64,000 bases of DNA, from positions 1,798,001 through 1,862,000 of the forward strand of contig NZ_AP019735.1 in assembly GCF_006542665.1 (NCBI RefSeq). The letters are read 5' to 3'. The position numbers were made by a program, and so were the translations under genes. The first letter of the stretch is position 1. The number at the start of each line of letters is the position of its first letter. Positions 16,945 through 23,689 of this stretch are shown here, in pieces. Source of the stretch: Alistipes communis (GTDB lineage: Bacteria > Bacteroidota > Bacteroidia > Bacteroidales > Rikenellaceae). The notes below the pieces were generated by a model. That model was not told the origin of the DNA and made no database searches. It was given only the letters and a program-made list of their open reading frames with translations.

Positions 16945-18108
16945 TTACGATTGGCAGTATTTATGTACATCATCGATCGTGATGGTGTCGCCGCTGAGGA
17001 TGATGAGCCGTTCGATTACGTTGCGCAGTTCGCGGACATTGCCGCTCCACCGCATCGCCGAGAGCGCCTCCATGGCGTCGGAGTCGATCGGCTTGGGCGG
17101 GATGCCGTAGAGGGACGATATTTCGTCGACGAAGTGCTGCGTCAGTTCGGGAACGTCGGAGGAGCGTTCGCGCAGGGGCGGGACGCGGATGACGATGACG
17201 CTGAGACGGTGGTAGAGGTCTTCGCGGAAATTCCCCTTGGCGATCTCCTCGCGCAGGTTCTTGTTGGTGGCTGCGATCACCCGTACGTCGACGTCGATGT
17301 CCTTGTCGCTTCCCACGCGGCAGATCTTGTTCTCTTGGAGGGCGCGCAGTACTTTGGCCTGGGCCGCGAGCGACATGTCGCCGATCTCGTCCATGAAGAG
17401 CGTACCGCCCGTGGCCTGTTCGAACTTGCCCTTGCGCTGTTTGATGGCCGAGGTGAAGGCGCCGCGTTCGTGGCCGAAGAGTTCGCTTTCGATCAGCTCC
17501 GAGGGAATGGCCGCGCAGTTGACTTCGACGAAGGGGCCCGAAGCCCGTCTGCTCTTGGCGTGGAGCCAGCGGGCGACCAGCTCCTTGCCGGTCCCGTTCT
17601 CGCCGGTGATGAGGGTACGGGTATCGAAGGCTGCGATCCGTTCGACGACCTGCCGCACGTTGCCGATGGCGTTCGACGAGCCGATGATAGGCTGCACGGA
17701 CGAGGTGCGCGTGCGCCGGGCGCGCCCCATCGCATGTGCGGACATGCGTTGTTTGGGGAGCGGCGTCTGTGTCGGAGCCTCCTCTTCCGAGTAACGCCGC
17801 AGCGTGTCGTAGAGACGGTTGATGTCGGAGGGGATTTGCAGGAAGTCCATCGCACCGTCGCGGAATGCGGTGACGGCGCGCTGAATCTGGTTGTCGCCCG
17901 CGCCCGCGAGTACGATAAAGGGAATTCCGAGCGGCGAAGCATTGCTGCTGTCGTCGGTGAGGACTACGTCGAAGGCCATTTGACGACACATTTCGGAAGC
18001 CTCCGATACGTCGTCCGTGGCTTCGATGGCATAACCTTCGTATGCGAGTCGTTCGCCGAGCGTCTTTCGCATACTTTTTGAATGGTCTAAAATTAAAACT
18101 TTTGTCAT
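16945..18108 (-). CDS. sigma-54-dependent activator with degenerate receiver and no HTH
   Basis: A 387-aa protein. Residues 1-105 resemble a response-regulator receiver (MTKVLILDHSKSMRKTLGER; candidate phosphoacceptor D52 or D53), but the loop after it is short and the usual Lys in the KP motif is Gln (DFLQIP, 88-93), so it may be a pseudo-receiver. Residues about 138-370 are the AAA+ core: Walker A GENGTGKE (169-176), GAFTSA at 216-221 in place of the GAFTGA loop that contacts sigma-54, Walker B GGTLFMDEIGD (234-244), and the RWSGNVRELRN sensor II. The chain ends at DDVHKYCQS without the Fis-type HTH. It probably remodels RNA polymerase-sigma-54 complexes without binding DNA itself. The MTKV start at 18108 fits the receiver fold. 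Confidence 0.87.
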   Translation of the reverse strand: MTKVLILDHSKSMRKTLGERLAYEGYAIEATDDVSEASEMCRQMAFDVVLTDDSSNASPLGIPFIVLAGAGDNQIQRAVTAFRDGAMDFLQIPSDINRLYDTLRRYSEEEAPTQTPLPKQRMSAHAMGRARRTRTSSVQPIIGSSNAIGNVRQVVERIAAFDTRTLITGENGTGKELVARWLHAKSRRASGPFVEVNCAAIPSELIESELFGHERGAFTSAIKQRKGKFEQATGGTLFMDEIGDMSLAAQAKVLRALQENKICRVGSDKDIDVDVRVIAATNKNLREEIAKGNFREDLYHRLSVIVIRVPPLRERSSDVPELTQHFVDEISSLYGIPPKPIDSDAMEALSAMRWSGNVRELRNVIERLIILSGDTITIDDVHKYCQS

Positions 18109-18138
18109 AAATATTCTGTTTTCTCTCGATTTTTTGTT

Positions 18139-18146
18139 TACATTTG
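18139..18146 (+). promoter_or_regulatory. -7 box upstream of the DUF4290 gene
   Basis: TACATTTG fits TAnnTTTG but lies 157 bp before the start codon. It is placed in the divergent gap with the sigma-54 activator gene. The -33 element is weak. Confidence 0.35.
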
Positions 18147-18302
18147 TAGCCAAATTAGTGAAAATTTTCAGGCGAGTCAAACTCCTGTAAGTTCGGTGCA
18201 AACGCTTGCGGAGAGCCTTTTTTACCATTAAAAATTCGATGTATTCGGTCCGAACGGAACAATGTTCCGGCTGCGGGACGGTCTGCGCGAATCAATTCCG
18301 TT

Positions 18303-19022
18303 ATGAAAAAGAATTATAATTACACCCGCTGCAAACTTTTCCTGCCGGAGTACGGGCGCCATATCCACGAGATGGTCGCGTCGCTGCTCGAAATCGAAGA
18401 CCGCCGCGAGCGGACGCGGCAGGCCAAGGCCGTCATCGCCGTGATGGGCAACCTGAACCCGCTGTTGCGCGATACGGCCGACTTCACGCACAAATTGTGG
18501 GATCACCTCTTTATCATGTCTGATTTTCAGTTGGATGTGGACTCTCCCTATCCGCGTCCCTCGCGTCAGGATCTGACGGTCGCACCGCGGAGGATGCCCT
18601 ATTCGCAGCGGCGCATCCTGTTCAAGCATTACGGGAAATATGTGGGAGAGATGATCCGTTCGCTGGTCGGCAAAAGCAGTCCCGACGTGAGCCGGACGGT
18701 CGACAATCTGGCGCGTTACATGCGTGCCAAGAGCTACGAGTACAATCAGGAACACCCCAACAACGAGGTGATCATAAAAGATATAAGACAAATGTCCGGC
18801 GGGAACATTTCGATAGACGAAGCTGCTATCAATAATCTCCGAAGCGACTATAAACAACACTTTACGGCCCACCCCCCAAAAGGCCCCCAGCGCACCGGCG
18901 GACGTCCCGTGCAGAAAGGCCGTAACAATCCGCGTGCCCGTCAGGGCAATTATCAGCAGAATCACCAGGGGCAGCATCAGGGATACGTTAAAAACGGCCG
19001 TTCGTACAATTCGACCAAATAA
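18303..19022 (+). CDS. DUF4290 domain-containing protein
   Basis: A 239-aa protein that matches my memory of DUF4290, a family confined largely to Bacteroidetes. The first 180 residues are helical and conserved in style (YNYTRCKLFLPEYGRHIHEM, MGNLNPLLRDTADFTHKLWD, RRMPYSQRRILFKHYGKYV). The last 55 are low-complexity and basic (Gln, Asn, Gly, Arg, Lys rich: RPVQKGRNNPRARQGNYQQN), probably disordered and possibly nucleic-acid binding. No signal peptide. Function unknown. A promoter for the next gene starts only 2 bp after its stop. Confidence 0.85.
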   Translation: MKKNYNYTRCKLFLPEYGRHIHEMVASLLEIEDRRERTRQAKAVIAVMGNLNPLLRDTADFTHKLWDHLFIMSDFQLDVDSPYPRPSRQDLTVAPRRMPYSQRRILFKHYGKYVGEMIRSLVGKSSPDVSRTVDNLARYMRAKSYEYNQEHPNNEVIIKDIRQMSGGNISIDEAAINNLRSDYKQHFTAHPPKGPQRTGGRPVQKGRNNPRARQGNYQQNHQGQHQGYVKNGRSYNSTK

Positions 19023-19023
19023 T

Positions 19024-19054
19024 TTTGCGTTATAAGGCAAAAAAGTTATATTTG
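19024..19054 (+). promoter_or_regulatory. promoter upstream of the TlpA-like lipoprotein operon
   Basis: TTTG (19024-19027), 19-bp spacer, TATATTTG (19047-19054). A leader of about 205 nt follows, with a hairpin TATCCCGC/GCGGGATA at about 19086-19106. Confidence 0.65.
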
Positions 19055-19265
19055 TAGTTACGAAAATCCGGTTGCGGCAGGCGTATCCCGCCGGAAGCGG
19101 GATAGGGAACGGTGCGATTCGGCCCGTCGTGTTGCGCGGACGGCCTCGTGCGGGATATTCCTGCGGACGGAGACGTTCCCGGTACGCGCGGTCTTTCCTT
19201 CGTTCGCCGAAACCGAATATTGTGTGTTTCCTGCGTTGGGAAGAGCGGCACGCTCTCCGCGCTGA

Positions 19266-20420
19266 ATGAAAACGTGCGAAAAAATGGAGAAAAGCAAGAT
19301 AGTGATGGGAATTCTGGCGGCGGCGACGCTCGGCGCCTGCCAGTCGTCCAAGGTGAAGATTTCGGGCCGCCTGGTCGGGGCTGACGCCCGGCAGGTCTAC
19401 ATCGAACAGCTTTCGGCGGGCGGCAAGGCCCCCCTGATCGATTCGGTGTCGCTCGACGACGCGGGTAACTACCGGTTCGAATTGAAGAACGTCCCCTCCA
19501 CCCCGTCGCTTTACACGATCTCCTACAACGGCGAGAGCGTGCCCGTGCTGATCGAGGGCGGCGACCGCCTGACGATCAATTCGGCGGGCAGTTTCGCCCG
19601 CAACTATACGGTCGAGGGGAACGAGGAGTCGTCGCTGCTGCGCGAATTCAACCTCGCCTATGTCGAGGGGGCCGAAAAGCTCAACGACATCGCCGCAGCC
19701 TATGCCCGCAACGGCCAGTCGGAGGAGGAGCTCAAACGCCTTGCCAAAGCCTATTCGGACGAATACCTGCGCATCAAGCGTGCGCAGCTCGCATTCATCG
19801 TCGAACACAAGGCGTCGATCGCGGCGGTCTATGCGCTTTCGCAGCGCCTGCCCGGTGACCGCTACCTCTTCAACGGGCAGGGCGACGCCGTCTACTACCG
19901 CACGGTGGCCGATGCGCTCGAAGAGCGCTATCCCCAGTCGCCCTATCTGGCGTCGCTCCATGCCGAGATTTCGCGCCTCGATGCGTTGCAGAACCTCTCG
20001 GCGACGGTCTCCGAAGCGGGTTTCCCCGATCTGGAAATCGCCGACATGTACGGCAAGAAGGTGCGGCTGTCGTCGCTCGAAGGCAATGTCGTGCTGATCG
20101 ACTTCTGGTCGCCGTCGCTGGGTAACAGCAACGCGCTGAACGCCGACCTGAAACAACTTTACGAGAAATACCACGACAGCGGGTTCGAGGTCTACCAGGT
20201 GGCTGTCGAGACGTCGAAACCGATGTGGATCAATACGGTGCAGGAGCAGTCGCTGCCGTGGATTTCGGTCTGCGACCTGCGCGGCGAAGCATCGCCCGCG
20301 CTGACGATCTACAACGTCCGCAAACTGCCCGCCAACTACCTGATCGACCGCAAGGGCGACATCGTCGCCAAAGATCTCTACGGAACTTCGCTCGAACAGC
20401 AACTCGAAAAACTGTTGTAA
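19266..20420 (+). CDS. DUF4369 / thioredoxin-fold lipoprotein lacking active-site cysteines
   Basis: A 384-aa lipoprotein (lipobox LGAC, Cys 25 from the first ATG; a second ATG at 19284 is equally good). Residues about 28-120 are a DUF4369-type beta domain (VKISGRLVGADARQVYIEQL), the middle is helical, and about 252-384 form a TlpA/AhpC-like thioredoxin fold (FPDLEIADMYGKKVRLSSLE, VVLIDFWSPSLGNSN, PANYLIDRKGDIVAKDLYG). The usual F-W-A-x-W-C-x-x-C is FWSPSLGN here (280-287), so both redox cysteines are missing and thiol chemistry is unlikely. First gene of a run with lpxH, thyA and folA. It probably acts in the periplasm as a binding or structural protein. Confidence 0.83.
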   Translation: MKTCEKMEKSKIVMGILAAATLGACQSSKVKISGRLVGADARQVYIEQLSAGGKAPLIDSVSLDDAGNYRFELKNVPSTPSLYTISYNGESVPVLIEGGDRLTINSAGSFARNYTVEGNEESSLLREFNLAYVEGAEKLNDIAAAYARNGQSEEELKRLAKAYSDEYLRIKRAQLAFIVEHKASIAAVYALSQRLPGDRYLFNGQGDAVYYRTVADALEERYPQSPYLASLHAEISRLDALQNLSATVSEAGFPDLEIADMYGKKVRLSSLEGNVVLIDFWSPSLGNSNALNADLKQLYEKYHDSGFEVYQVAVETSKPMWINTVQEQSLPWISVCDLRGEASPALTIYNVRKLPANYLIDRKGDIVAKDLYGTSLEQQLEKLL

Positions 20421-20425
20421 GGGCG

Positions 20426-21151
20426 ATGATCTACTTCGCCTCGGATATTCATCTGGGTGCCGGCGATCCGGCGACGGCACGGCGCACCGAGCGTCGGTTC
20501 ACGGCGTGGCTCGACGCCGTTTCCCGCGATGCCGAGGCGATCTACCTGCTCGGGGACCTGTTCGATTTCTGGTTCGAATACCGGCGGGTCGTGCCGCAGG
20601 GGTTCGTCCGCACGCTGGGCAAACTGGCCGAACTGACCGACCGCGGCGTGCGCGTGGTCTTCTTCACCGGCAACCACGACATGTGGGTGGGCGACTACCT
20701 GCACCGCGAATGCGGCGTGGAGATCCATACCGAGCCGCAGGTAGTGACGCTCGCCGGCAAGCGGCTCTTTCTGGCGCACGGCGACAATATCAACGTCGGC
20801 CACCTGCCGTGGCTCTGCTTCATGAATCGTGTTTTCCGGTCGCGGCCGCTGCGCTGGCTCTTTTCGTGGGGCGTGCATCCCGACTGGGCGGTGAAGTTCG
20901 GCCGCTGGTGGAGCGGTCGTTCGCGCAAGTCGCATGGCGGCGAGTCCGACCGGAGCGTGACCGAACCGTTGATCGCCTATGCCCGCGACCGGCAGCGGAT
21001 CGATCCGGTCGACTACTATATCTTCGGCCACATGCACTACGCGCGCGACTATGCGGCCGACGGCCTGCGGGTCGTGCTGCTCGGGGCGTGGGACGCTCCG
21101 GCCTGTGCCGTGCTGGACGATGCCGGAAAGCTGGAACTCAAACGACTGTGA
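20426..21151 (+). CDS. lpxH: UDP-2,3-diacylglucosamine diphosphatase, LpxH type
   Basis: Hydrolyses UDP-2,3-diacylglucosamine to lipid X in lipid A synthesis at the inner membrane face. The 241-aa protein has the calcineurin-fold motifs in LpxH form: SDIHLG, GDLFDFWFEYR, GNHDMW, FLAHGDN and FGHMHYARD. The basic, hydrophobic cap segment (LPWLCFMNRVFRSRPLRWLF) is typical. The ATG lies 5 bp after the preceding stop with a GGG just upstream, and the stop lies 4 bp before thyA, so it is translated within an operon. Confidence 0.9.
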   Translation: MIYFASDIHLGAGDPATARRTERRFTAWLDAVSRDAEAIYLLGDLFDFWFEYRRVVPQGFVRTLGKLAELTDRGVRVVFFTGNHDMWVGDYLHRECGVEIHTEPQVVTLAGKRLFLAHGDNINVGHLPWLCFMNRVFRSRPLRWLFSWGVHPDWAVKFGRWWSGRSRKSHGGESDRSVTEPLIAYARDRQRIDPVDYYIFGHMHYARDYAADGLRVVLLGAWDAPACAVLDDAGKLELKRL

Positions 21152-21155
21152 CGTC

Positions 21156-22049
21156 ATGAAACAATACCTCGATCTGCTGCGCAGGATTTGCGACGAAGGC
21201 GTCGTGCGGGGCGACCGCACGGGAACCGGCACGCGCAGCGTCTTCGGCCACCAGATGCGTTTCGACCTCGGCGAAGGATTCCCGCTGCTGACCACCAAGA
21301 AGGTCTTCCTGAAAGGGGTGATCCACGAGTTGCTCTGGTTTCTGCGGGGCGATACCAACATCCGCTATCTGGTCGAGAACGGCGTGCATATCTGGGACAA
21401 CGACGCCTACCGCTATTACAACGAACTGTGCGTGCGCCACGGCGTGCTGCCCGTCGACCGCGAGACGTTCCTGTCGGCCGCAGGCGAGGAGTCGCCCGTC
21501 GAGGGCTACCGCTTCGGCGATCTCAACCACGTCTACGGCTGGCAGTGGCGCAGTTGGGGACGGCCCGACGGCAGTGCGATCGACCAGATCGCACGGGCCG
21601 TCGATACGATCCGCCGCAATCCCGAGTCGCGGCGAATCATCGTCTCGGCGTGGAATGTCGCCGAGGTCGACGACATGGCGCTGCCGCCTTGCCACGTGCT
21701 GTTCCAGTTCTATGTGGCCGACGGGCGGCTGTCGTGCCAGTTGTACCAGCGCAGTGCCGACACGTTTCTGGGCGTGCCGTTCAATATCGCCTCCTACGCC
21801 CTGCTGACGCTGATGATGGCGCAGGTGTGCGACCTTCGTCCGGGTGATTTCGTCCATACGCTGGGCGATACGCACCTCTACCTGAACCACATGGAGCAGG
21901 TGGCCGAGCAGTTGTCGCGCACGCCGCGCAAGTTGCCTTCGATGCGGCTCAACCCCGCCGTGCGGTCGATCTTCGATTTCCTTTACGAGGATTTTACGCT
22001 CGAAGGCTACGACCCGTGGCCGGCGATCAAGGCTCCCATGTCGTTCTGA
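21156..22049 (+). CDS. thyA: thymidylate synthase
   Basis: Converts dUMP to dTMP with methylene-tetrahydrofolate, releasing dihydrofolate. The 297-aa protein has the dUMP-contact Arg region GDRTGTGTRSVFGHQMRFDL, the active site LPPCHVLFQFYV with the catalytic Cys, LYQRSADTFLGVPFNIASYA, and HTLGDTHLYLNHMEQ. It is about 30 residues longer than E. coli ThyA because of an insert near residues 90-120 (VRHGVLPVDRETFLSAAGEE), as in long-form ThyA. It lies 34 bp before folA, which recycles the dihydrofolate it makes. Confidence 0.97.
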   Translation: MKQYLDLLRRICDEGVVRGDRTGTGTRSVFGHQMRFDLGEGFPLLTTKKVFLKGVIHELLWFLRGDTNIRYLVENGVHIWDNDAYRYYNELCVRHGVLPVDRETFLSAAGEESPVEGYRFGDLNHVYGWQWRSWGRPDGSAIDQIARAVDTIRRNPESRRIIVSAWNVAEVDDMALPPCHVLFQFYVADGRLSCQLYQRSADTFLGVPFNIASYALLTLMMAQVCDLRPGDFVHTLGDTHLYLNHMEQVAEQLSRTPRKLPSMRLNPAVRSIFDFLYEDFTLEGYDPWPAIKAPMSF

Positions 22050-22083
22050 GGCGCCGGAACGACCGTTAAAAGTTGAAACTGAC

Positions 22084-22566
22084 ATGATTTCGATTATCGT
22101 AGCCGTTGCCGAAAACGGCGTCATCGGGGATAACAACCGATTGCTGTGGCACATATCCGAGGATCTGCGCCGATTCAAACGCATCACGACGGGGCATCCC
22201 GTGGTGATGGGCCGCAAGACGTGGGAGTCGCTGGGCCGGCCGCTGCCGGGGCGGGAAAACGTCGTCGTCACGCGGCGGGAACTGTCGTTCGACGGTGCGC
22301 GGACGGTGCATTCGCTCGACGAGGCATACGCTCTCTTCCCGCCGGAGGAGGAGGTGTTCGTCATCGGCGGCGCGCAGATCTACGGCGAGGCGCTGCCTGC
22401 GGCCGACCGATTCTACCTCACGCGCGTGCACCGCGCCTACGAGGGCGATACACGCTTTCCGGAGTGGGACGCCGCCGAGTGGCGGCTCGTCGGGAGCGAG
22501 TCGTTCCCCTGCGGCGAACGGTACGAGTATCCCTTCACGTTCGAGACCTACGAACGGAAGCGGTAG
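22084..22566 (+). CDS. folA: dihydrofolate reductase
   Basis: Reduces dihydrofolate to tetrahydrofolate with NADPH. The 160-aa protein shows ISIIVAVAENGVIGDNNRLLWHISEDLRRF in two adjoining pieces (substrate pocket with the acidic residue in SEDL), MGRKTWESLGRPLPGRENVVV (NADPH site) and FVIGGAQIYGEALP. It follows thyA by 34 bp and is presumably co-transcribed, which matches the metabolic coupling. Confidence 0.96.
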   Translation: MISIIVAVAENGVIGDNNRLLWHISEDLRRFKRITTGHPVVMGRKTWESLGRPLPGRENVVVTRRELSFDGARTVHSLDEAYALFPPEEEVFVIGGAQIYGEALPAADRFYLTRVHRAYEGDTRFPEWDAAEWRLVGSESFPCGERYEYPFTFETYERKR

Positions 22567-22598
22567 GGAGAAGAGCCTTTTTCGTTAAGCCGGATTTG

Positions 22599-22702
22599 TT
22601 CGGACTCTGCCGAGGTGAGAAATGGACGAAAGAGATCAACCATTTCATTAAGCCTAGTGCAGAGCCGAACTCGGTTCGAGCTCTGCCGAAGCGGGAAATG
22701 GA
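22599..22702 (+). repeat. two copies of a 28-bp intergenic repeat with a hairpin
   Basis: Copies at 22599-22626 and 22675-22702 share 23 of 28 bases around the core CTCTGCCGA and the end GAAATGGA. The second overlaps a hairpin, GCAGAGCCGAAC (22659-22670) with GTTCGAGCTCTGC (22674-22686), one bulge. It lies between folA and the phosphoesterase gene and could be a decayed duplicated end of folA or a small palindromic element. Confidence 0.5.
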
Positions 22703-22733
22703 AAAATGAAATTCAATCTTAAAACCGAATAAG

Positions 22734-23600
22734 ATGAAAAAGTTGTTTTTGTTGCTTTTGGCGGGATGCCTGTGGTCGCTTGCGGCCGATGCGCAGCCCG
22801 TGATCGAAAAACAGGGCTCGAAGAAGGAGCCTTTCACGTTCGTACAGATCGCCGATCCGCAGCTGGGCTTCTGCGACAAGGGGCAAGACTGGCGGTGGAC
22901 GGTCGACAATCTGAAAGCGACCGTCGCACGTGTCAACGAGCTTAAACCGGCCTTCGTGATCGTGACGGGCGACCTGATACACAACCATAAGAACGCCGAG
23001 CAGGCCCGGGCCTACCGTGAGAACATCGCTCTGATCGATGCGTCGATCCCCGTATTCCATATTCCCGGCAACCACGACATTCCCAAGTACGGGGCCGAAG
23101 CCCTGGCGCAGTACCTCGACGAATTCGGTTACGACCGCTTCTCGTTCTCCTACAACGGTTCTGCATTCATCGGGCTGAACAGCAATGCGATGGTCTGCGA
23201 CAGCGAACGTGCGGCGGCCGATGCCCGCGCCCAGTTGGAGTGGTTCGGGAAGCAGTTGGAGCGCTACCGCAAGTGCAATCACATCTTCGTCTTCACGCAT
23301 CACCCGCTCGTTTTGAGTCCCGACAGCCGGGTCACGCACAAATCGGCCTACGACGAACCTTTCCGCACGGAGTACGCCGCGCTGATGAAGAGATACGGCG
23401 TGCGTGCGGTCTTCGCCGGCCACACCCATATCACGGGGCTGACCGAGGTGGCCGGTATTCCGATGATTATCGCGGGAGCGTCGAGCTATCCGCTCTACGG
23501 GGCCTCGACGGGCATCAACGTGGTCGATGTCACGCCGACCGGTTTTAGCAGCGAGTTCGTCGCCAACGATCCTGCCGATGGGAATATCCGGTTGCACTGA
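22734..23600 (+). CDS. secreted calcineurin-like phosphoesterase, CPPED1-like
   Basis: A 288-aa protein with signal peptide MKKLFLLLLAGCLWSLAADAQ. Metallophosphoesterase motifs are complete: IADPQLG, VTGDLIHN, PGNHDIP, VFTHHPL and FAGHTHITG. The arrangement resembles the CPPED1/CSTP1 group of calcineurin-like enzymes. It is exported, so it acts on an extracytoplasmic phosphoester; the substrate is unknown. Separated from folA by 167 bp with a repeat, it may be a read-through member of that operon. A bidirectional terminator follows. Confidence 0.85.
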   Translation: MKKLFLLLLAGCLWSLAADAQPVIEKQGSKKEPFTFVQIADPQLGFCDKGQDWRWTVDNLKATVARVNELKPAFVIVTGDLIHNHKNAEQARAYRENIALIDASIPVFHIPGNHDIPKYGAEALAQYLDEFGYDRFSFSYNGSAFIGLNSNAMVCDSERAAADARAQLEWFGKQLERYRKCNHIFVFTHHPLVLSPDSRVTHKSAYDEPFRTEYAALMKRYGVRAVFAGHTHITGLTEVAGIPMIIAGASSYPLYGASTGINVVDVTPTGFSSEFVANDPADGNIRLH

Positions 23601-23631
23601 GGCGGCAGCGGTAGTCCGTTCTGCGGGCAGG

Positions 23632-23681
23632 AAACGGCATCGGGGCGTTCGAGCAATCTCGAACGCCCCGATGCCGTTTTT
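23632..23681. terminator. bidirectional terminator between convergent genes
   Basis: 22-bp stem with CAAT loop (23632-23653 with 23658-23679), T-runs on both strands, between the phosphoesterase and the DUF5722 gene. Confidence 0.92.
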
Positions 23682-23689
23682 CGTCCGTT

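Noticed and set aside
19055..19265. Riboswitch in the 210-nt leader before the TlpA-like lipoprotein
   Set aside because: Only one short hairpin is visible and no conserved aptamer core was recognised.
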